A DNA stretch of 64,000 nucleotides. Source: Streptomyces maremycinicus (lineage in GTDB: Bacteria > Actinomycetota > Actinomycetes > Streptomycetales > Streptomycetaceae). Below the pieces are notes generated by a model, which saw only the letters and a list, made by a program, of their open reading frames with translations, was not told the origin of the DNA and did not search any database. Positions 1-8,306 of the stretch are shown here, piece after piece. The first letter of the stretch is position 1; each line of letters starts with the position of its first letter. The position numbers and the translations under genes are program-made. The stretch lies in the NCBI RefSeq assembly GCF_001184025.1, contig NZ_BBYG01000018.1, positions 310,001-374,000 on the forward strand. Reading direction: 5' to 3'.

Positions 1-509
1 CCGACGACCAGGGCGCCTTCCCATGTCCCGGTGCGGATTCCCCCCACGGGATCCGGCCGGGCGTTGTGAGGACAGCGCCTGAATTCGCTGTTGGTGACCA
101 TCTTCGGTTGTCGTGCCTGCGGTTGGGCAGAACGAGCAGAACTCGTCCCGCCGCCGCTGTGCGATCTGCCGGGACAGCGCACGCTGGGAGGGCCGCTCAA
201 AGCTTCCCGGTGTACGTGCCCCGGCAACGCATCTCTGAGGAAGTCCCCCAAGACATCCTCAGATATCAGGTCACGCCCCCCAAGACGCTTCCTGACATCG
301 TCAACTTAGACCGTCGAGCCCCTTCGATGGTTACGTTCACATCACTGTGATCTGTGTCTCTTGCATATGTCCGTTAGATGCGCAAGAGACCGGATACGGC
401 GATCGAGGCCCAAGCGTAAGGATGATGCGCGAGCCTTGTGAAGAGCTTATGTGAGGCTCGCGCAGGACTCCAGGGGTCTCCCTGATCGGCAACGACCTAC
501 TCGGCGGTA
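1..509. other. Intergenic region, no supported gene
   Basis: No open frame here looks like a protein-coding gene. Two short forward frames (66-350 and 91-309) overlap each other. The second contains one CxxC pair (CRAC) followed by a Pro/Leu-rich stretch that could be a decayed zinc-ribbon protein, but it lacks a second CxxC and a ribosome binding site. Base composition is lower in GC than the neighbouring copA gene, as is usual for a Streptomyces intergenic region. Confidence 0.4.
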
Positions 510-2756
510 TTACTTGAAGGCGCGCAGCCTGAGGCTGTTCGTCACCACGAACACCGACGAGAAGGCCATCGCGGCGCCCGCGATCATCGGGTTCAGCAGT
601 CCGGCCGCCGCCAGCGGCAACGCGGCCACGTTGTAGCCGAAGGCCCACACCAGGTTGCCCTTGATCGTCGTCAGGGTCCGCCGGGACAGCCGGATGGCGT
701 CCGCCGCCACCCGCAGATCCCCCCGCACCAGCGTCAGATCGCTCGCCTCGATCGCCGCGTCCGTGCCGGTCCCCATGGCCAGCCCCAGATCGGCGGTGGC
801 GAGCGCGGCCGCGTCGTTGACGCCGTCCCCGACCATGGCCACGACCCGTCCCTCCGCCTGGAGCCGCCGGACGACGTCGACCTTGTCCTCGGGCAGCACC
901 TCGGCGATCACCCGTTCGATCCCGACCGCCTCCGCGACCGCGTCCGCGACCGCCCGGTTGTCCCCGGTCAGCAGTACCGGGGTGAGGCCCAGCGCCCGCA
1001 GCTCCCGCACGGCCTCGGCGCTGGTCTCCTTGACCGCGTCCGCGACCGCGAGCACCCCGCGCGCCACGCCGTCCCACCCCACGACGACCGCCGTACGGCC
1101 GTCTCGCTCGGCCTGCGCCTTGGCGCGGGCCACGTCGTCCGGAACCGTCTCGAAGAGGCGCCCCACGGCCACCTCGTGGCCCTCCACGCGTCCGCGTACC
1201 CCACGCCCGGGCACGTTCTCGAACCGCTCGGCCGCCGGCAGTTCCCCGGCCCTGTCCTCGGCGCCCGCCGCCACCGCCCGGGCGACCGGGTGTTCGGAGG
1301 CGTGCTCCAGGGCGCCCGCGAGCCGCAGCAACCGCCGCTCGTCGGTGCCGTCGGCGACATACACGTCCTGAAGGGTCATCCGGCCGGTGGTGACGGTGCC
1401 GGTCTTGTCCAGGACGACGGTGTCGACGCGGCGCGTGGACTCCAGGACCTCGGGACCCTTGATGAGGATGCCGAGCTGCGCGCCGCGCCCCGTGCCGACC
1501 ATGAGCGCGGTCGGCGTGGCGAGCCCGAGCGCGCACGGACAGGCGATGATCAGGACCGCGACGGCCGCCGTGAACGCGGCGGTCGTGTCACCGGTCGCGC
1601 CGAGCCAGCCGCCGAAGGTGGCGAGCGCGATCAGCAGTACGGCCGGCACGAAGACCCCGGAGATCCGGTCGGCCAGCCGCTGCACCTCGGCCTTGCCGGT
1701 CTGTGCCGCCTCGACCAGTTGCGCCATGCGCGCGAGGCGGGTGTCCGCGCCGATCCGGCCGGCCTCGACGACCAGCCGGCCACCGGCGTTCACGGTCGCG
1801 CCCGTGACCGCGTCACCGGGCCCGACGTCCACCGGGACCGACTCGCCGGTCAGCATCGAGGCGTCCACGGCGGAGGTGCCCTCCACGACCGTCCCGTCGG
1901 TGGCGATCTTCTCCCCGGGCCGTACGACGAACCGGTCGCCGACCGCCAGCAGGTCGACCGGGATCCGCACCTCCTTGCCGTCCCGCAGCACGGCCACGTC
2001 CTTCGCGCCCAGCTCCATGAGGGCCCGCAGCGCCGCTCCCGCGCGCCGCTTCGAGCGCGCCTCCAGGTAGCGGCCGAGCAGGATGAAGGCGGTGACGCCG
2101 GCGGCGACCTCCAGATAGATCGTGGAGGCGCCGTCCGTGCGGGAGACGGTCAGCTCGAAGGGGTGCCGCATGCCGGGCATGCCCGCGTCACCGAAGAACA
2201 GCGCCCACAGGGACCAGCCGAGCGCGGCCAGGGTGCCGACCGAGACCAGCGTGTCCATGGTGGCCGCGCCGTGCCGCAGGTTGGTCCAGGCGGCCCGGTG
2301 CAGCGGGCCGCCGCCCCAGACGACCACGGGCGCGGCGAGCGTCAGCGAGAGCCACTGCCAGTTGTCGAACTGGAGCGAGGGGACCATCGCGAGCAGGACC
2401 ACGGGCGCGGCGAGCAGGACGGAGACCAGGAGCCGGTGGCGCAGGTCCGCGAGCTCGGGGTCCGCGGGGGTGGTGTCCTCCCGGGACGGCTCCGCCACGG
2501 GCACGGGTTCCTCGGCCGTGTACCCGGTCTTCACCACGGTCGCGATCAGATCGGCGACCCCGGTCCCGGCCGGGTAGCTGACCTTGGCCCGCTCCGTCGC
2601 GTAGTTGACCGTCGCGGTGACGCCGTCCATGCGGTTGAGCTTCTTCTCGACGCGGGCGGCGCAGGAGGCGCAGGTCATCCCGCCGATGAGCAGTTCGACC
2701 TCGGCGGTCGGGGTGGGCGGTTCGGCTATCGGTGTTTCCGTGGTGGTGCTGGTCAT
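510..2756 (-). CDS. copA: Copper(I)-exporting P1B-type ATPase
   Basis: ATP-driven efflux of Cu(I) across the cytoplasmic membrane. The 748-residue protein has one N-terminal heavy-metal domain with GMTCASC at residues 26-32, transmembrane segments in the usual P1B arrangement, the ion-site motif CPC in IACPCALGLATP (about 405), the phosphorylation motif DKTGTVT (about 447), an HP motif in SEHPVARAV, and the hinge GDGVNDAAALA. The last two membrane helices carry YN and MAFSS, the P1B-1 signature for Cu(I)/Ag(I) rather than Zn/Cd. Length is normal. It lies 103 bases downstream of copZ in the same direction; a hairpin sits in that gap, so read-through from the copZ promoter may be partial. Confidence 0.93.
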   Translation of the reverse strand: MTSTTTETPIAEPPTPTAEVELLIGGMTCASCAARVEKKLNRMDGVTATVNYATERAKVSYPAGTGVADLIATVVKTGYTAEEPVPVAEPSREDTTPADPELADLRHRLLVSVLLAAPVVLLAMVPSLQFDNWQWLSLTLAAPVVVWGGGPLHRAAWTNLRHGAATMDTLVSVGTLAALGWSLWALFFGDAGMPGMRHPFELTVSRTDGASTIYLEVAAGVTAFILLGRYLEARSKRRAGAALRALMELGAKDVAVLRDGKEVRIPVDLLAVGDRFVVRPGEKIATDGTVVEGTSAVDASMLTGESVPVDVGPGDAVTGATVNAGGRLVVEAGRIGADTRLARMAQLVEAAQTGKAEVQRLADRISGVFVPAVLLIALATFGGWLGATGDTTAAFTAAVAVLIIACPCALGLATPTALMVGTGRGAQLGILIKGPEVLESTRRVDTVVLDKTGTVTTGRMTLQDVYVADGTDERRLLRLAGALEHASEHPVARAVAAGAEDRAGELPAAERFENVPGRGVRGRVEGHEVAVGRLFETVPDDVARAKAQAERDGRTAVVVGWDGVARGVLAVADAVKETSAEAVRELRALGLTPVLLTGDNRAVADAVAEAVGIERVIAEVLPEDKVDVVRRLQAEGRVVAMVGDGVNDAAALATADLGLAMGTGTDAAIEASDLTLVRGDLRVAADAIRLSRRTLTTIKGNLVWAFGYNVAALPLAAAGLLNPMIAGAAMAFSSVFVVTNSLRLRAFK

Positions 2757-2777
2757 GTCCGTGCTCCAGGAAGCGGA

Positions 2778-2820
2778 CCGGGCCGTACGGAACCAGTATC
2801 AGCTGGTCGGCACGGCCCGG
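2778..2820 (-). terminator. Hairpin between copZ and copA
   Basis: CCGGGCCGT (2778-2786) and ACGGCCCGG (2812-2820) form a perfect 9-bp stem, with a smaller CCAG/CTGG stem inside the loop. There is no U-tract. It could be a weak terminator or attenuator that lowers copA relative to copZ, or an mRNA-stabilising structure at a processing site. Confidence 0.45.
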
Positions 2821-2859
2821 TGGGTGGAGTGGGGTGTCGAGAAGGGGTGTGCGGGTGGC

Positions 2860-3099
2860 TCAGGCCCGGCCGGCCAGCTCGAAGCCCGCCTCGTCGACGG
2901 CGGCGCGCACGGCCTCCTCGTCGAGCGCGGTGGTGGAGACGACCGTGACCTCGCCGGTCGAGGCGACGGCCTTCACCGAGGTGACGCCCGGGAGCTCGGA
3001 GAGCTCGCCGGAGACGGCGCCCTCGCAGTGCCCGCAGCTCATGCCGCTCACCTTGTAGACGGTGGTGACGGAGCCCGGGGTGTCGGTTTGAGCGGTCAT
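2860..3099 (-). CDS. copZ: Copper chaperone, heavy-metal-associated domain
   Basis: Small cytosolic Cu(I) chaperone of 79 residues made of a single heavy-metal-associated (HMA) domain. The Cu-binding motif GMSCGHC has its two cysteines at residues 22 and 25, and the rest follows the ferredoxin-like fold of Atx1/CopZ (GAVSGELSELPGVTSVKAV). It would hand Cu(I) to the N-terminal domain of the CopA ATPase encoded just downstream. The ATG has GGAGAACG a few bases upstream. A palindromic CsoR-type operator lies 63-83 bases upstream of the start, so copper-dependent derepression of copZ-copA is likely. Confidence 0.93.
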   Translation of the reverse strand: MTAQTDTPGSVTTVYKVSGMSCGHCEGAVSGELSELPGVTSVKAVASTGEVTVVSTTALDEEAVRAAVDEAGFELAGRA

Positions 3100-3161
3100 G
3101 TCGTTCTCCTCGTGGAGGCAGGTGGGGCGGACGGGGCCGTGAGAGGTCTCCCGTCCATCGA

Positions 3162-3189
3162 GACTATACCCCTAGGGGGTATGAATCAA
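3162..3189 (-). promoter_or_regulatory. copZ promoter with CsoR-type operator
   Basis: ATACCCCTAGGGGGTAT (3166-3182) is a GC-box palindrome of the form bound by the Cu(I)-sensing repressor CsoR. On the minus strand TTTGAT (3189-3184), a 16-base spacer and TATAGT (3167-3162) make a reasonable housekeeping promoter. The palindrome lies almost exactly between the two hexamers, so repressor binding would block RNA polymerase. No csoR gene is visible in the window. Confidence 0.8.
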
Positions 3190-3253
3190 AGAAACCGACC
3201 CGCCGCGCGGAACGGGGATCGGACGCTTCCGGCCGAAGGGGCGGGTACCCGGA

Positions 3254-3925
3254 CTACCGGACCCCGGTGGCCTCGGCGCCGCTGTCCCGGGCGGGCCCGG
3301 GCCGGCCGGCCGCCAGCGGCTCCAGATAGCGGATCAGTACGTTCTTCAGCTCCCGCACGTACGCGTCGCGCTCGGCGCCCTCGTGGGCCAGGACCAGCTC
3401 CAGCCCCGCCTTGTACAGGCCCAGGCACATGTGGGCGGTGCGGCCGAGGTCGACCGGTCGCGCGTCCGGCAGCAGGGAGGACAGCAGGCCCTCGATGCGG
3501 GCGAGCAGCGTGGCGTGCAGCGCGTCGTGCTCCTCGGCCATGTGGCCGGGGATGTCGGGCCCGTGCATCAGGGCGAAGAACACCGGATGGTCGCAGTTGA
3601 AGGCGATGAACCGGTCCACGGCCGCGCCGACGGCCTCCTCCAGCGGGGTCGCGGGGTCGACCGGGGCGAGGGCCTCGCCGAAGGTGTCGCGCATCTCGTG
3701 CATCAGGCGGTCGCCCAGCTCGATCGCGATCGCTTCCTTGTTCGGGAAGAACTGGTACAGCGTGCCCGGTGAGACGCCGGCCTCGCGGGCGATGGCGTTG
3801 GTGCTGGCGGCGGTGTAGCCGGTCGTGCAGAAGACGCTGGCCGCGGCCTCGAGCAGCTGCGCGATGCGCCGTTCGCCGCGCGCCTGGCGGCGGCGCGGCT
3901 GTTCCTTCTCCTGGCTCTCGGCCAC
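3254..3925 (-). CDS. TetR-family transcriptional regulator
   Basis: DNA-binding regulator of 223 residues. The N-terminal TetR helix-turn-helix lies at about residues 18-65 (AQLLEAAASVFCTTGYTAAS, then NAIAREAGVSPGTLYQFF). The C-terminal half is a helical ligand-binding domain that I cannot assign to a ligand. I chose the GTG at 3923-3925 because the homologous part begins soon after it; the basic leader KEQPRRRQARGERR is typical. It is divergent from the MMPL exporter gene at 4067, with two similar palindromes between them, so it probably represses that exporter and itself. The ligand is probably a lipid-like or drug molecule carried by the transporter (inference). Confidence 0.85.
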   Translation of the reverse strand: MAESQEKEQPRRRQARGERRIAQLLEAAASVFCTTGYTAASTNAIAREAGVSPGTLYQFFPNKEAIAIELGDRLMHEMRDTFGEALAPVDPATPLEEAVGAAVDRFIAFNCDHPVFFALMHGPDIPGHMAEEHDALHATLLARIEGLLSSLLPDARPVDLGRTAHMCLGLYKAGLELVLAHEGAERDAYVRELKNVLIRYLEPLAAGRPGPARDSGAEATGVR

Positions 3926-3953
3926 GCGTTTTCCCCAGCTTTCCCGAACAGGA

Positions 3954-4014
3954 TTGACAAACGCGAGTGGTCGCTCGCATTCTGGGATCAGAAACGCGAG
4001 CGATGTCTCGTGTT
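3954..4014. promoter_or_regulatory. Twin 22-bp palindromic operators between tetR and mmpL
   Basis: Two related palindromes, AACGCGAG-N6-CTCGCATT (3960-3981) and AACGCGAG-N6-CTCGTGTT (3993-4014), have centres 33 bp apart, about three helical turns, so two repressor dimers could bind the same DNA face. TTGACA (3954-3959) abuts the first and is a likely -35 box for the exporter gene. The natural ligand for these sites is the divergent TetR protein. Confidence 0.75.
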
Positions 4015-4066
4015 AGCCATTTTACGGTTTTCACGACTGCTTGCAGGGTGAAGGGGACACCGCACG

Positions 4067-6292
4067 ATGACCGAAGTCAACAGCCCACCCCGCCCCGGAG
4101 GCTGGACCCGCTTCGTGACCGCCCGGCCCGGTCTTTCGCTGCTCGCGGCGCTGGTACTGACCGTGCTCGCGGTGCTGGCCGGCAGCGGCGTCGCCGAGCG
4201 GCTGGGCAGCGGCGGCTGGGAGGATCCGGCCGCGCAGTCCACGTACGCGACCAAGGCCCTGGAGCGTGAGTTCCCCGGTTCCCAGCCCAACGTCCTGCTG
4301 CTGGTCGACGCGGGCGAGGCATCCGTGGACGCCCCGGCGGTCGTCGCCGAGGCGAACCGGCTCACCGCGAGCCTGGCCGCAGAGAAGGGCGTCGTGGGCG
4401 TCGGCTCCTACTGGCAGGCCGACGCGGCGGGGGCGTCCGCCCTGCGCGCGAAGGACGGCCACGAGGCGCTGATAGCCGCCCGCATCACGGGCGACGAGAA
4501 GACGATGGGGGAGACCCTCGACCGCATCGCCCCCGCCCTGCGCGGCACACACGGGCCGGTGGAGGTGAAGATCGGCGGCGGTGTCGCCGTGCGGCACGAG
4601 ATGCAGACCATCATCCAGGAGGACCTGACCCGCGCCGAGATCATCGCCCTGCCGATCACGCTGGTACTGCTGGTGATGGTCTTCGGCAGCGCCGTCGCCG
4701 CCCTGCTGCCGCTCGGCATCGGCATCGTCGCGATCCTCGGCACCAACGCCGTCCTCAGCGGCCTCACGCGGTTCACCGACGTCTCCATCTTCGCGATGAA
4801 CCTCACCACGGCCCTGGGCCTGGGCCTCGCCATCGACTACGCCCTGTTCATCGTCCGCCGCTTCCGCGAGGAACTCGCGGCCGGCGCGGACCCGTCGACG
4901 GCCATCGGCACCACCCTGCGCACGGCCGGCCGCACGGTCCTGTTCTCCGCGCTCACCGTCGCGGTCTCCCTGGCCGCGATGCTCCTCTTCCCGCAGTACT
5001 TCCTGCGTTCCTTCGCCTACGCCGGCATGGCCGTGGTCCTGCTGGCCGCAGCGGCCGCCCTGATCCTGCTCCCGGCGGCGCTGATCCTGCTCGGCGACCG
5101 GGTCAACTCCCTCGATCTGCGCCGCCTGTTCCGCCGGGGCCGGCCCGCTGCGGCAGCCGACGAGGAGGGCGGCAGGGTGTGGGCCCGCACGGCCGACCTG
5201 GTCATGCGGCGCGCCCCCTTCTTCGCCCTGGCCACCACGGCCGTCCTCGTCCTGCTCGGACTGCCCTTCCTCGGTGTGAGGTTCGGTACGGCGGACGACC
5301 GCCAGCTGCCCTCCTCGGCCGAATCGCACGTCGTGCAGCAGCACATCAGGGACGGCTTCCCGGGCAGTCCCGGCGGTGGCCTCGAAGTCCTCGCCGAGGG
5401 CAGGGCGACCCCGGCCCAGTACGCCGCCTACAAGGAGCGCGTGGCCGCGCTGGCGGAAGTGGCCCGGGTGGACGGCCCGCTGGTGAACGGCGACTCGGCG
5501 TACTTCACGGTGCTGCCCGAGGGCGAGGCCGTCGACGACGCGGCCCAGGACCTGGTGGGCGAGCTGCGCGCGACACCCGCTCCCTTCGAGACCGCGGTGA
5601 CCGGCACGGCGGCCGTCCTGGTCGACTCCAAGCACGCGATAGGCGCCCAGCTGCCGTGGGCGGCGGCCTTCATAGCCGTCGTCACCCTCCTCCTGGTCTT
5701 CCTGTTGACCGGCAGTGTGCTGATCCCGCTCCAGGCTGTGCTGCTCAACGCGCTCAGCCTGACGGCGATGTTCGGCGCGGTGGTCTGGGTCTTCCAGGAC
5801 GGCCACCTCTCCGGCCTGCTCGGGTTCACCAGCCCCGGATCCATCGAGACCACCCTGCCGGTCCTGATGTTCTGCGTGGCCTTCGGCCTCTCGATGGACT
5901 ACGGCGTGTTCCTGCTCTCCCGCATCAAGGAGGAGTACGACCGCACCGGCGACCACGAGGGCGCGGTCGCCCTGGGCCTACGCCGCACCGGCGGCCTGAT
6001 CACCGCGGCGGCGGTCATCCTGGCGGTGGTGATGGTCGCGATCGGCACCTCGCGCGTCACCAACACCAAGATGCTCGGCCTGGGCATCGCCCTGGCGGTC
6101 CTGATGGACGCGATGGTGGTGCGCAGCCTCCTGGTACCGGCCATCATGCGGCTCACCGGCAGGGCCACCTGGTGGGCCCCGGCGCCGCTGCGCAGGTTCC
6201 ACCAGCGGTTCGGCCTGAGCGAGGGCGAGTCCGCGCCGGGGACACCGACGGCGGAGGAGGAGAAGCGGGACAAGGTGTCCACGCCCGCCTGA
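4067..6292 (+). CDS. MMPL-family RND exporter
   Basis: Proton-driven membrane exporter of the RND superfamily, MMPL branch, 741 residues. Two homologous halves each contain one isolated membrane helix, a large extracellular loop and a bundle of helices. The bundles carry the family signature ALGLGLAIDYALFIVRRFREE in the first half and FGLSMDYGVFLLSRIKEEYD in the second. The start at 4067 precedes a first membrane helix (LSLLAALVLTVLAVLAGSGV). MMPL proteins of actinobacteria move lipids, siderophores or drugs; the substrate cannot be told from sequence. It is regulated by the divergent TetR gene judging from the operators in between. The downstream gene faces the same way after 125 bases that include a GC-rich repeat. 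Confidence 0.9.
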   Translation: MTEVNSPPRPGGWTRFVTARPGLSLLAALVLTVLAVLAGSGVAERLGSGGWEDPAAQSTYATKALEREFPGSQPNVLLLVDAGEASVDAPAVVAEANRLTASLAAEKGVVGVGSYWQADAAGASALRAKDGHEALIAARITGDEKTMGETLDRIAPALRGTHGPVEVKIGGGVAVRHEMQTIIQEDLTRAEIIALPITLVLLVMVFGSAVAALLPLGIGIVAILGTNAVLSGLTRFTDVSIFAMNLTTALGLGLAIDYALFIVRRFREELAAGADPSTAIGTTLRTAGRTVLFSALTVAVSLAAMLLFPQYFLRSFAYAGMAVVLLAAAAALILLPAALILLGDRVNSLDLRRLFRRGRPAAAADEEGGRVWARTADLVMRRAPFFALATTAVLVLLGLPFLGVRFGTADDRQLPSSAESHVVQQHIRDGFPGSPGGGLEVLAEGRATPAQYAAYKERVAALAEVARVDGPLVNGDSAYFTVLPEGEAVDDAAQDLVGELRATPAPFETAVTGTAAVLVDSKHAIGAQLPWAAAFIAVVTLLLVFLLTGSVLIPLQAVLLNALSLTAMFGAVVWVFQDGHLSGLLGFTSPGSIETTLPVLMFCVAFGLSMDYGVFLLSRIKEEYDRTGDHEGAVALGLRRTGGLITAAAVILAVVMVAIGTSRVTNTKMLGLGIALAVLMDAMVVRSLLVPAIMRLTGRATWWAPAPLRRFHQRFGLSEGESAPGTPTAEEEKRDKVSTPA

Positions 6293-6328
6293 CCCCCCGG
6301 CCGGCCCCCCGGCCGGCCCTCCGGCCGG
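6293..6328. repeat. Three 12-bp GC-rich tandem repeats
   Basis: Three consecutive 12-base units of the form CCCCCCGGCCGG (third copy CCCTCCGGCCGG) start directly after the MMPL stop codon. GGCC/GGCC pairing between units allows several stable hairpins, so the block probably acts as the transcription terminator of the exporter gene. Confidence 0.6.
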
Positions 6329-6417
6329 GACTGTCCCCTCCGGCCGTCCCGTCTAGCCTTCGGGGAGATCTCCGGGGTGCCCCTGGAGGTCGACCCTGGA
6401 CGACGAACGGAGTGGGT

Positions 6418-7461
6418 ATGCGGGCCGTGGTGTTCGAGCGGTACGGGGAGCCGGCCGAGGTGCGGGAGCTGGCCGACCCCCGACCGGCCCCGCACGGGGT
6501 GACCGTGCGCGTCGAGGCCACCGGCCTGTGCCGCAGCGACTGGCACGGCTGGATGGGCCACGACCCGGACATCGCCCTGCCGCATGTGCCCGGCCATGAA
6601 CTCGCCGGTGTCGTACAGGAGGTCGGGGCCCAGGTCACCGGGTGGCGGGCGGGCGACCGGGTCACCGTCCCCTTCGTGTGCGGTTGCGGAAGCTGTCCGT
6701 CCTGCGCCGCGGGCGACCACCAGGTGTGCGAGCGGCAGACCCAGCCCGGCTTCACGCACTGGGGCTCCTTCGCCCAGTACGTCGCCCTGGACCACGCCGA
6801 CGTGAACCTGGTCGCGATCCCCGACGACCTGTCGTACGCCACCGCGGCCTCCCTCGGCTGCCGGTTCGCGACCGCGTTCCGCGCGGTGGTGCAGCAGGGC
6901 CGGGTCGCGGCGGGGGAGTGGGTGGCGGTGCACGGCTGCGGAGGAGTGGGTCTCTCGGCGGTGATGATCGCGGCGGCGAGCGGGGCACGGGTGGTCGCGG
7001 TGGACGTCTCCCCGAAGGCCCTGGACCTGGCGCGGCAGTTCGGTGCGGCCCGGTGCCTGGACGCCCGGGGTGTGCCGGACACCGCGGGGGCGGTCCGTGA
7101 GCTGACCGGGGGCGGCGCCCACCTCTCCCTCGACGCGCTCGGGTCCCCCGCCACCTGCGCCGCCTCGGTGAACGGCCTGCGCCGCCGGGGCCGGCACGTC
7201 CAGGTGGGCCTGCTCCCCTCGGCTGACGGCACGACCCCCGTCCCGCTGGCCCGCGCCATCGGCCTGGAACTGGAGATCCTGGGCAGCCACGGCATGGCCG
7301 CGCACACCTATCCGCAGATGCTGGAGCTGGTCCGCACGGGCGTGCTGCGCCCCGACCTGCTGGTGACGTCGACGATCACGCTGGACGAGACCCCGGCCGC
7401 CCTGTCCGCCCTGGGCGCCGCACCGGGCGCGGGCGTGACGGTCATCACCCCATGGACCTGA
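6418..7461 (+). CDS. Zinc-dependent alcohol dehydrogenase (MDR family)
   Basis: NAD(P)-dependent oxidoreductase of the medium-chain zinc alcohol dehydrogenase family, 347 residues. Catalytic zinc ligands are Cys38 (GLCRSDWHGWMGHD) and His60-Glu61 (PGHELAG). The structural zinc lobe has the four cysteines C90, C93, C96 and C104 (CGSCPSC...C). The Rossmann site is VHGCGGVGLSAVMIA at about 172, followed by VVAVDVSPKAL. Related actinobacterial proteins are annotated as threonine dehydrogenase-like or alcohol dehydrogenases; the substrate is not deducible. It stands alone, convergent with the small DNA-binding protein at 7549, and a symmetric terminator separates them. Confidence 0.88.
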   Translation: MRAVVFERYGEPAEVRELADPRPAPHGVTVRVEATGLCRSDWHGWMGHDPDIALPHVPGHELAGVVQEVGAQVTGWRAGDRVTVPFVCGCGSCPSCAAGDHQVCERQTQPGFTHWGSFAQYVALDHADVNLVAIPDDLSYATAASLGCRFATAFRAVVQQGRVAAGEWVAVHGCGGVGLSAVMIAAASGARVVAVDVSPKALDLARQFGAARCLDARGVPDTAGAVRELTGGGAHLSLDALGSPATCAASVNGLRRRGRHVQVGLLPSADGTTPVPLARAIGLELEILGSHGMAAHTYPQMLELVRTGVLRPDLLVTSTITLDETPAALSALGAAPGAGVTVITPWT

Positions 7462-7499
7462 AGTCGTCCCGCTCCCCAAGGAGAAGTTCACCCGCAGCA

Positions 7500-7527
7500 C
7501 TGTGCCCCACGTGTCCGCGGGGCACAG
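7500..7527. terminator. Bidirectional terminator
   Basis: CTGTGCCCC (7500-7508) and GGGGCACAG (7519-7527) form a perfect 9-bp stem around a 10-base loop, between two convergent genes. Confidence 0.65.
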
Positions 7528-7548
7528 CTGGATTTCCTCAGGGGGACG

Positions 7549-7749
7549 TCAGTCCAGAGCCCGACCGCGGTTGCCCGGTCGGGAGGCGACCCAGGCCCGC
7601 ACGGTGTCGACGTACCAGTAGGGCTTGCCGCCCTCGACGTGGTCGGGCTGGGGCAGCAGCCCGTGTTTGCGGTAGGACCGTACGGTGTCCGGCTGCACCT
7701 TGATGTGCGCCGCGATCTCCTTGTAGGACCAGAGCCTTCGGTCGGTCAT
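7549..7749 (-). CDS. Small MerR/excisionase-type helix-turn-helix protein
   Basis: A 66-residue protein consisting almost entirely of one winged helix-turn-helix of the MerR/BldC/excisionase type (LWSYKEIAAHIKVQPDTVRS, then the wing HVEGGKPYWYVDTVRAWVAS). The ATG at 7747-7749 is preferred over the GTG three codons upstream because GGGAGG stands 8 bases before it. Such proteins act as small DNA-binding regulators or recombination directionality factors. No integrase is nearby, so a regulatory role is more likely. About 550 bases of non-coding sequence with repeats lies upstream, and possible targets of this protein could be there (inference). Confidence 0.75.
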   Translation of the reverse strand: MTDRRLWSYKEIAAHIKVQPDTVRSYRKHGLLPQPDHVEGGKPYWYVDTVRAWVASRPGNRGRALD

Positions 7750-7979
7750 GAGCTGCACCTCCCTGCGCGCGCGGGGGTCGGCGGCCGGGAGGCCGCCCGG
7801 GGGAGCCCGGCGCTGCGCTGGCGATCACCAAGCCTGTGCCCCGTGAACGACACCCGGTGACCGTGCGGAATCGGCTGTTGACCGCACGTGACACAGGACC
7901 CGCGTACACGCGACATGCGTGACAGAAAAGGGGAGTTTGTGACACAGGTGCAGCAAAGGAGTGTGCGGGGCCGTCGGGA

Positions 7980-8003
7980 GGGGCGCGTTGACAAACGCGC
8001 CCC
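7980..8003. promoter_or_regulatory. Perfect 10-bp inverted repeat with TTGACA in the loop
   Basis: GGGGCGCGTT (7980-7989), loop GACA, AACGCGCCCC (7994-8003). TTGACA (7988-7993) spans the loop and directly precedes the 14-bp array. It may be an operator over a -35 element or a hairpin terminator; sequence alone does not decide. Confidence 0.4.
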
Positions 8004-8115
8004 TACGGCCTCTCCGATACGGCCTCTCCGATACGGCCTCTCCGATACGGCCTCTCCGATACGGCCTCTCCGATACGGCCTCTCCGATACGGCCTCTCCG
8101 ATACGGCCGCTCCGG
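8004..8115 (+). repeat. Eight-copy 14-bp tandem repeat
   Basis: The unit TACGGCCTCTCCGA starts at 8004 and recurs every 14 bases to 8102. Seven copies are identical and the last is degenerate (TACGGCCGCTCCGG). Near-perfect identity points to recent slippage expansion. The 14-bp period is not a multiple of the helical repeat, so it does not look like a phased binding array, and there are no spacers as in CRISPR. Confidence 0.9.
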
Positions 8116-8306
8116 GGCCGCCGACAGGAGGCGGGCCGGACCCGCTGCGACGGGTCCGGCCCGTTCCCGCTCCCCGCCATCCCCCGGAACGACCAGGACG
8201 ACCAGGACGATCAGGATGATCGGGACGATCAAGGCGACCGAAGCACCCGGATCAGCCTTGGTGGCCGGAAATCGCCGGGCCGACCGGGCAGAACCCCAGC
8301 CTGTAT

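Larger units (their letters stand above)
7750..8306. other. Long intergenic region with repeats
   Basis: No gene is supported. The region holds, in order: two copies of GTGACACAGG (near 7889 and 7939) with a related CGTGACAG between them; a perfect 10-bp inverted repeat (7980-8003) with TTGACA spanning its loop; an eight-copy 14-bp tandem array (8004-8115); and a run of GACGACCAGGACGA-like short repeats (8188-8240). The forward frame across the array exists only because 14-bp units cycle through the frames without stops. Confidence 0.55.

Noticed and set aside
66..350. Short forward ORFs upstream of copA
   Set aside because: Two overlapping frames without ribosome sites; only one CxxC and otherwise no protein-like pattern.
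7549..7749. Excisionase of an integrated element
   Set aside because: The fold fits, but there is no integrase, attachment repeat or tRNA near it; a plain regulator is more likely.
8004..8115. CRISPR array
   Set aside because: Units are contiguous 14-mers with no spacers and no cas genes are present.
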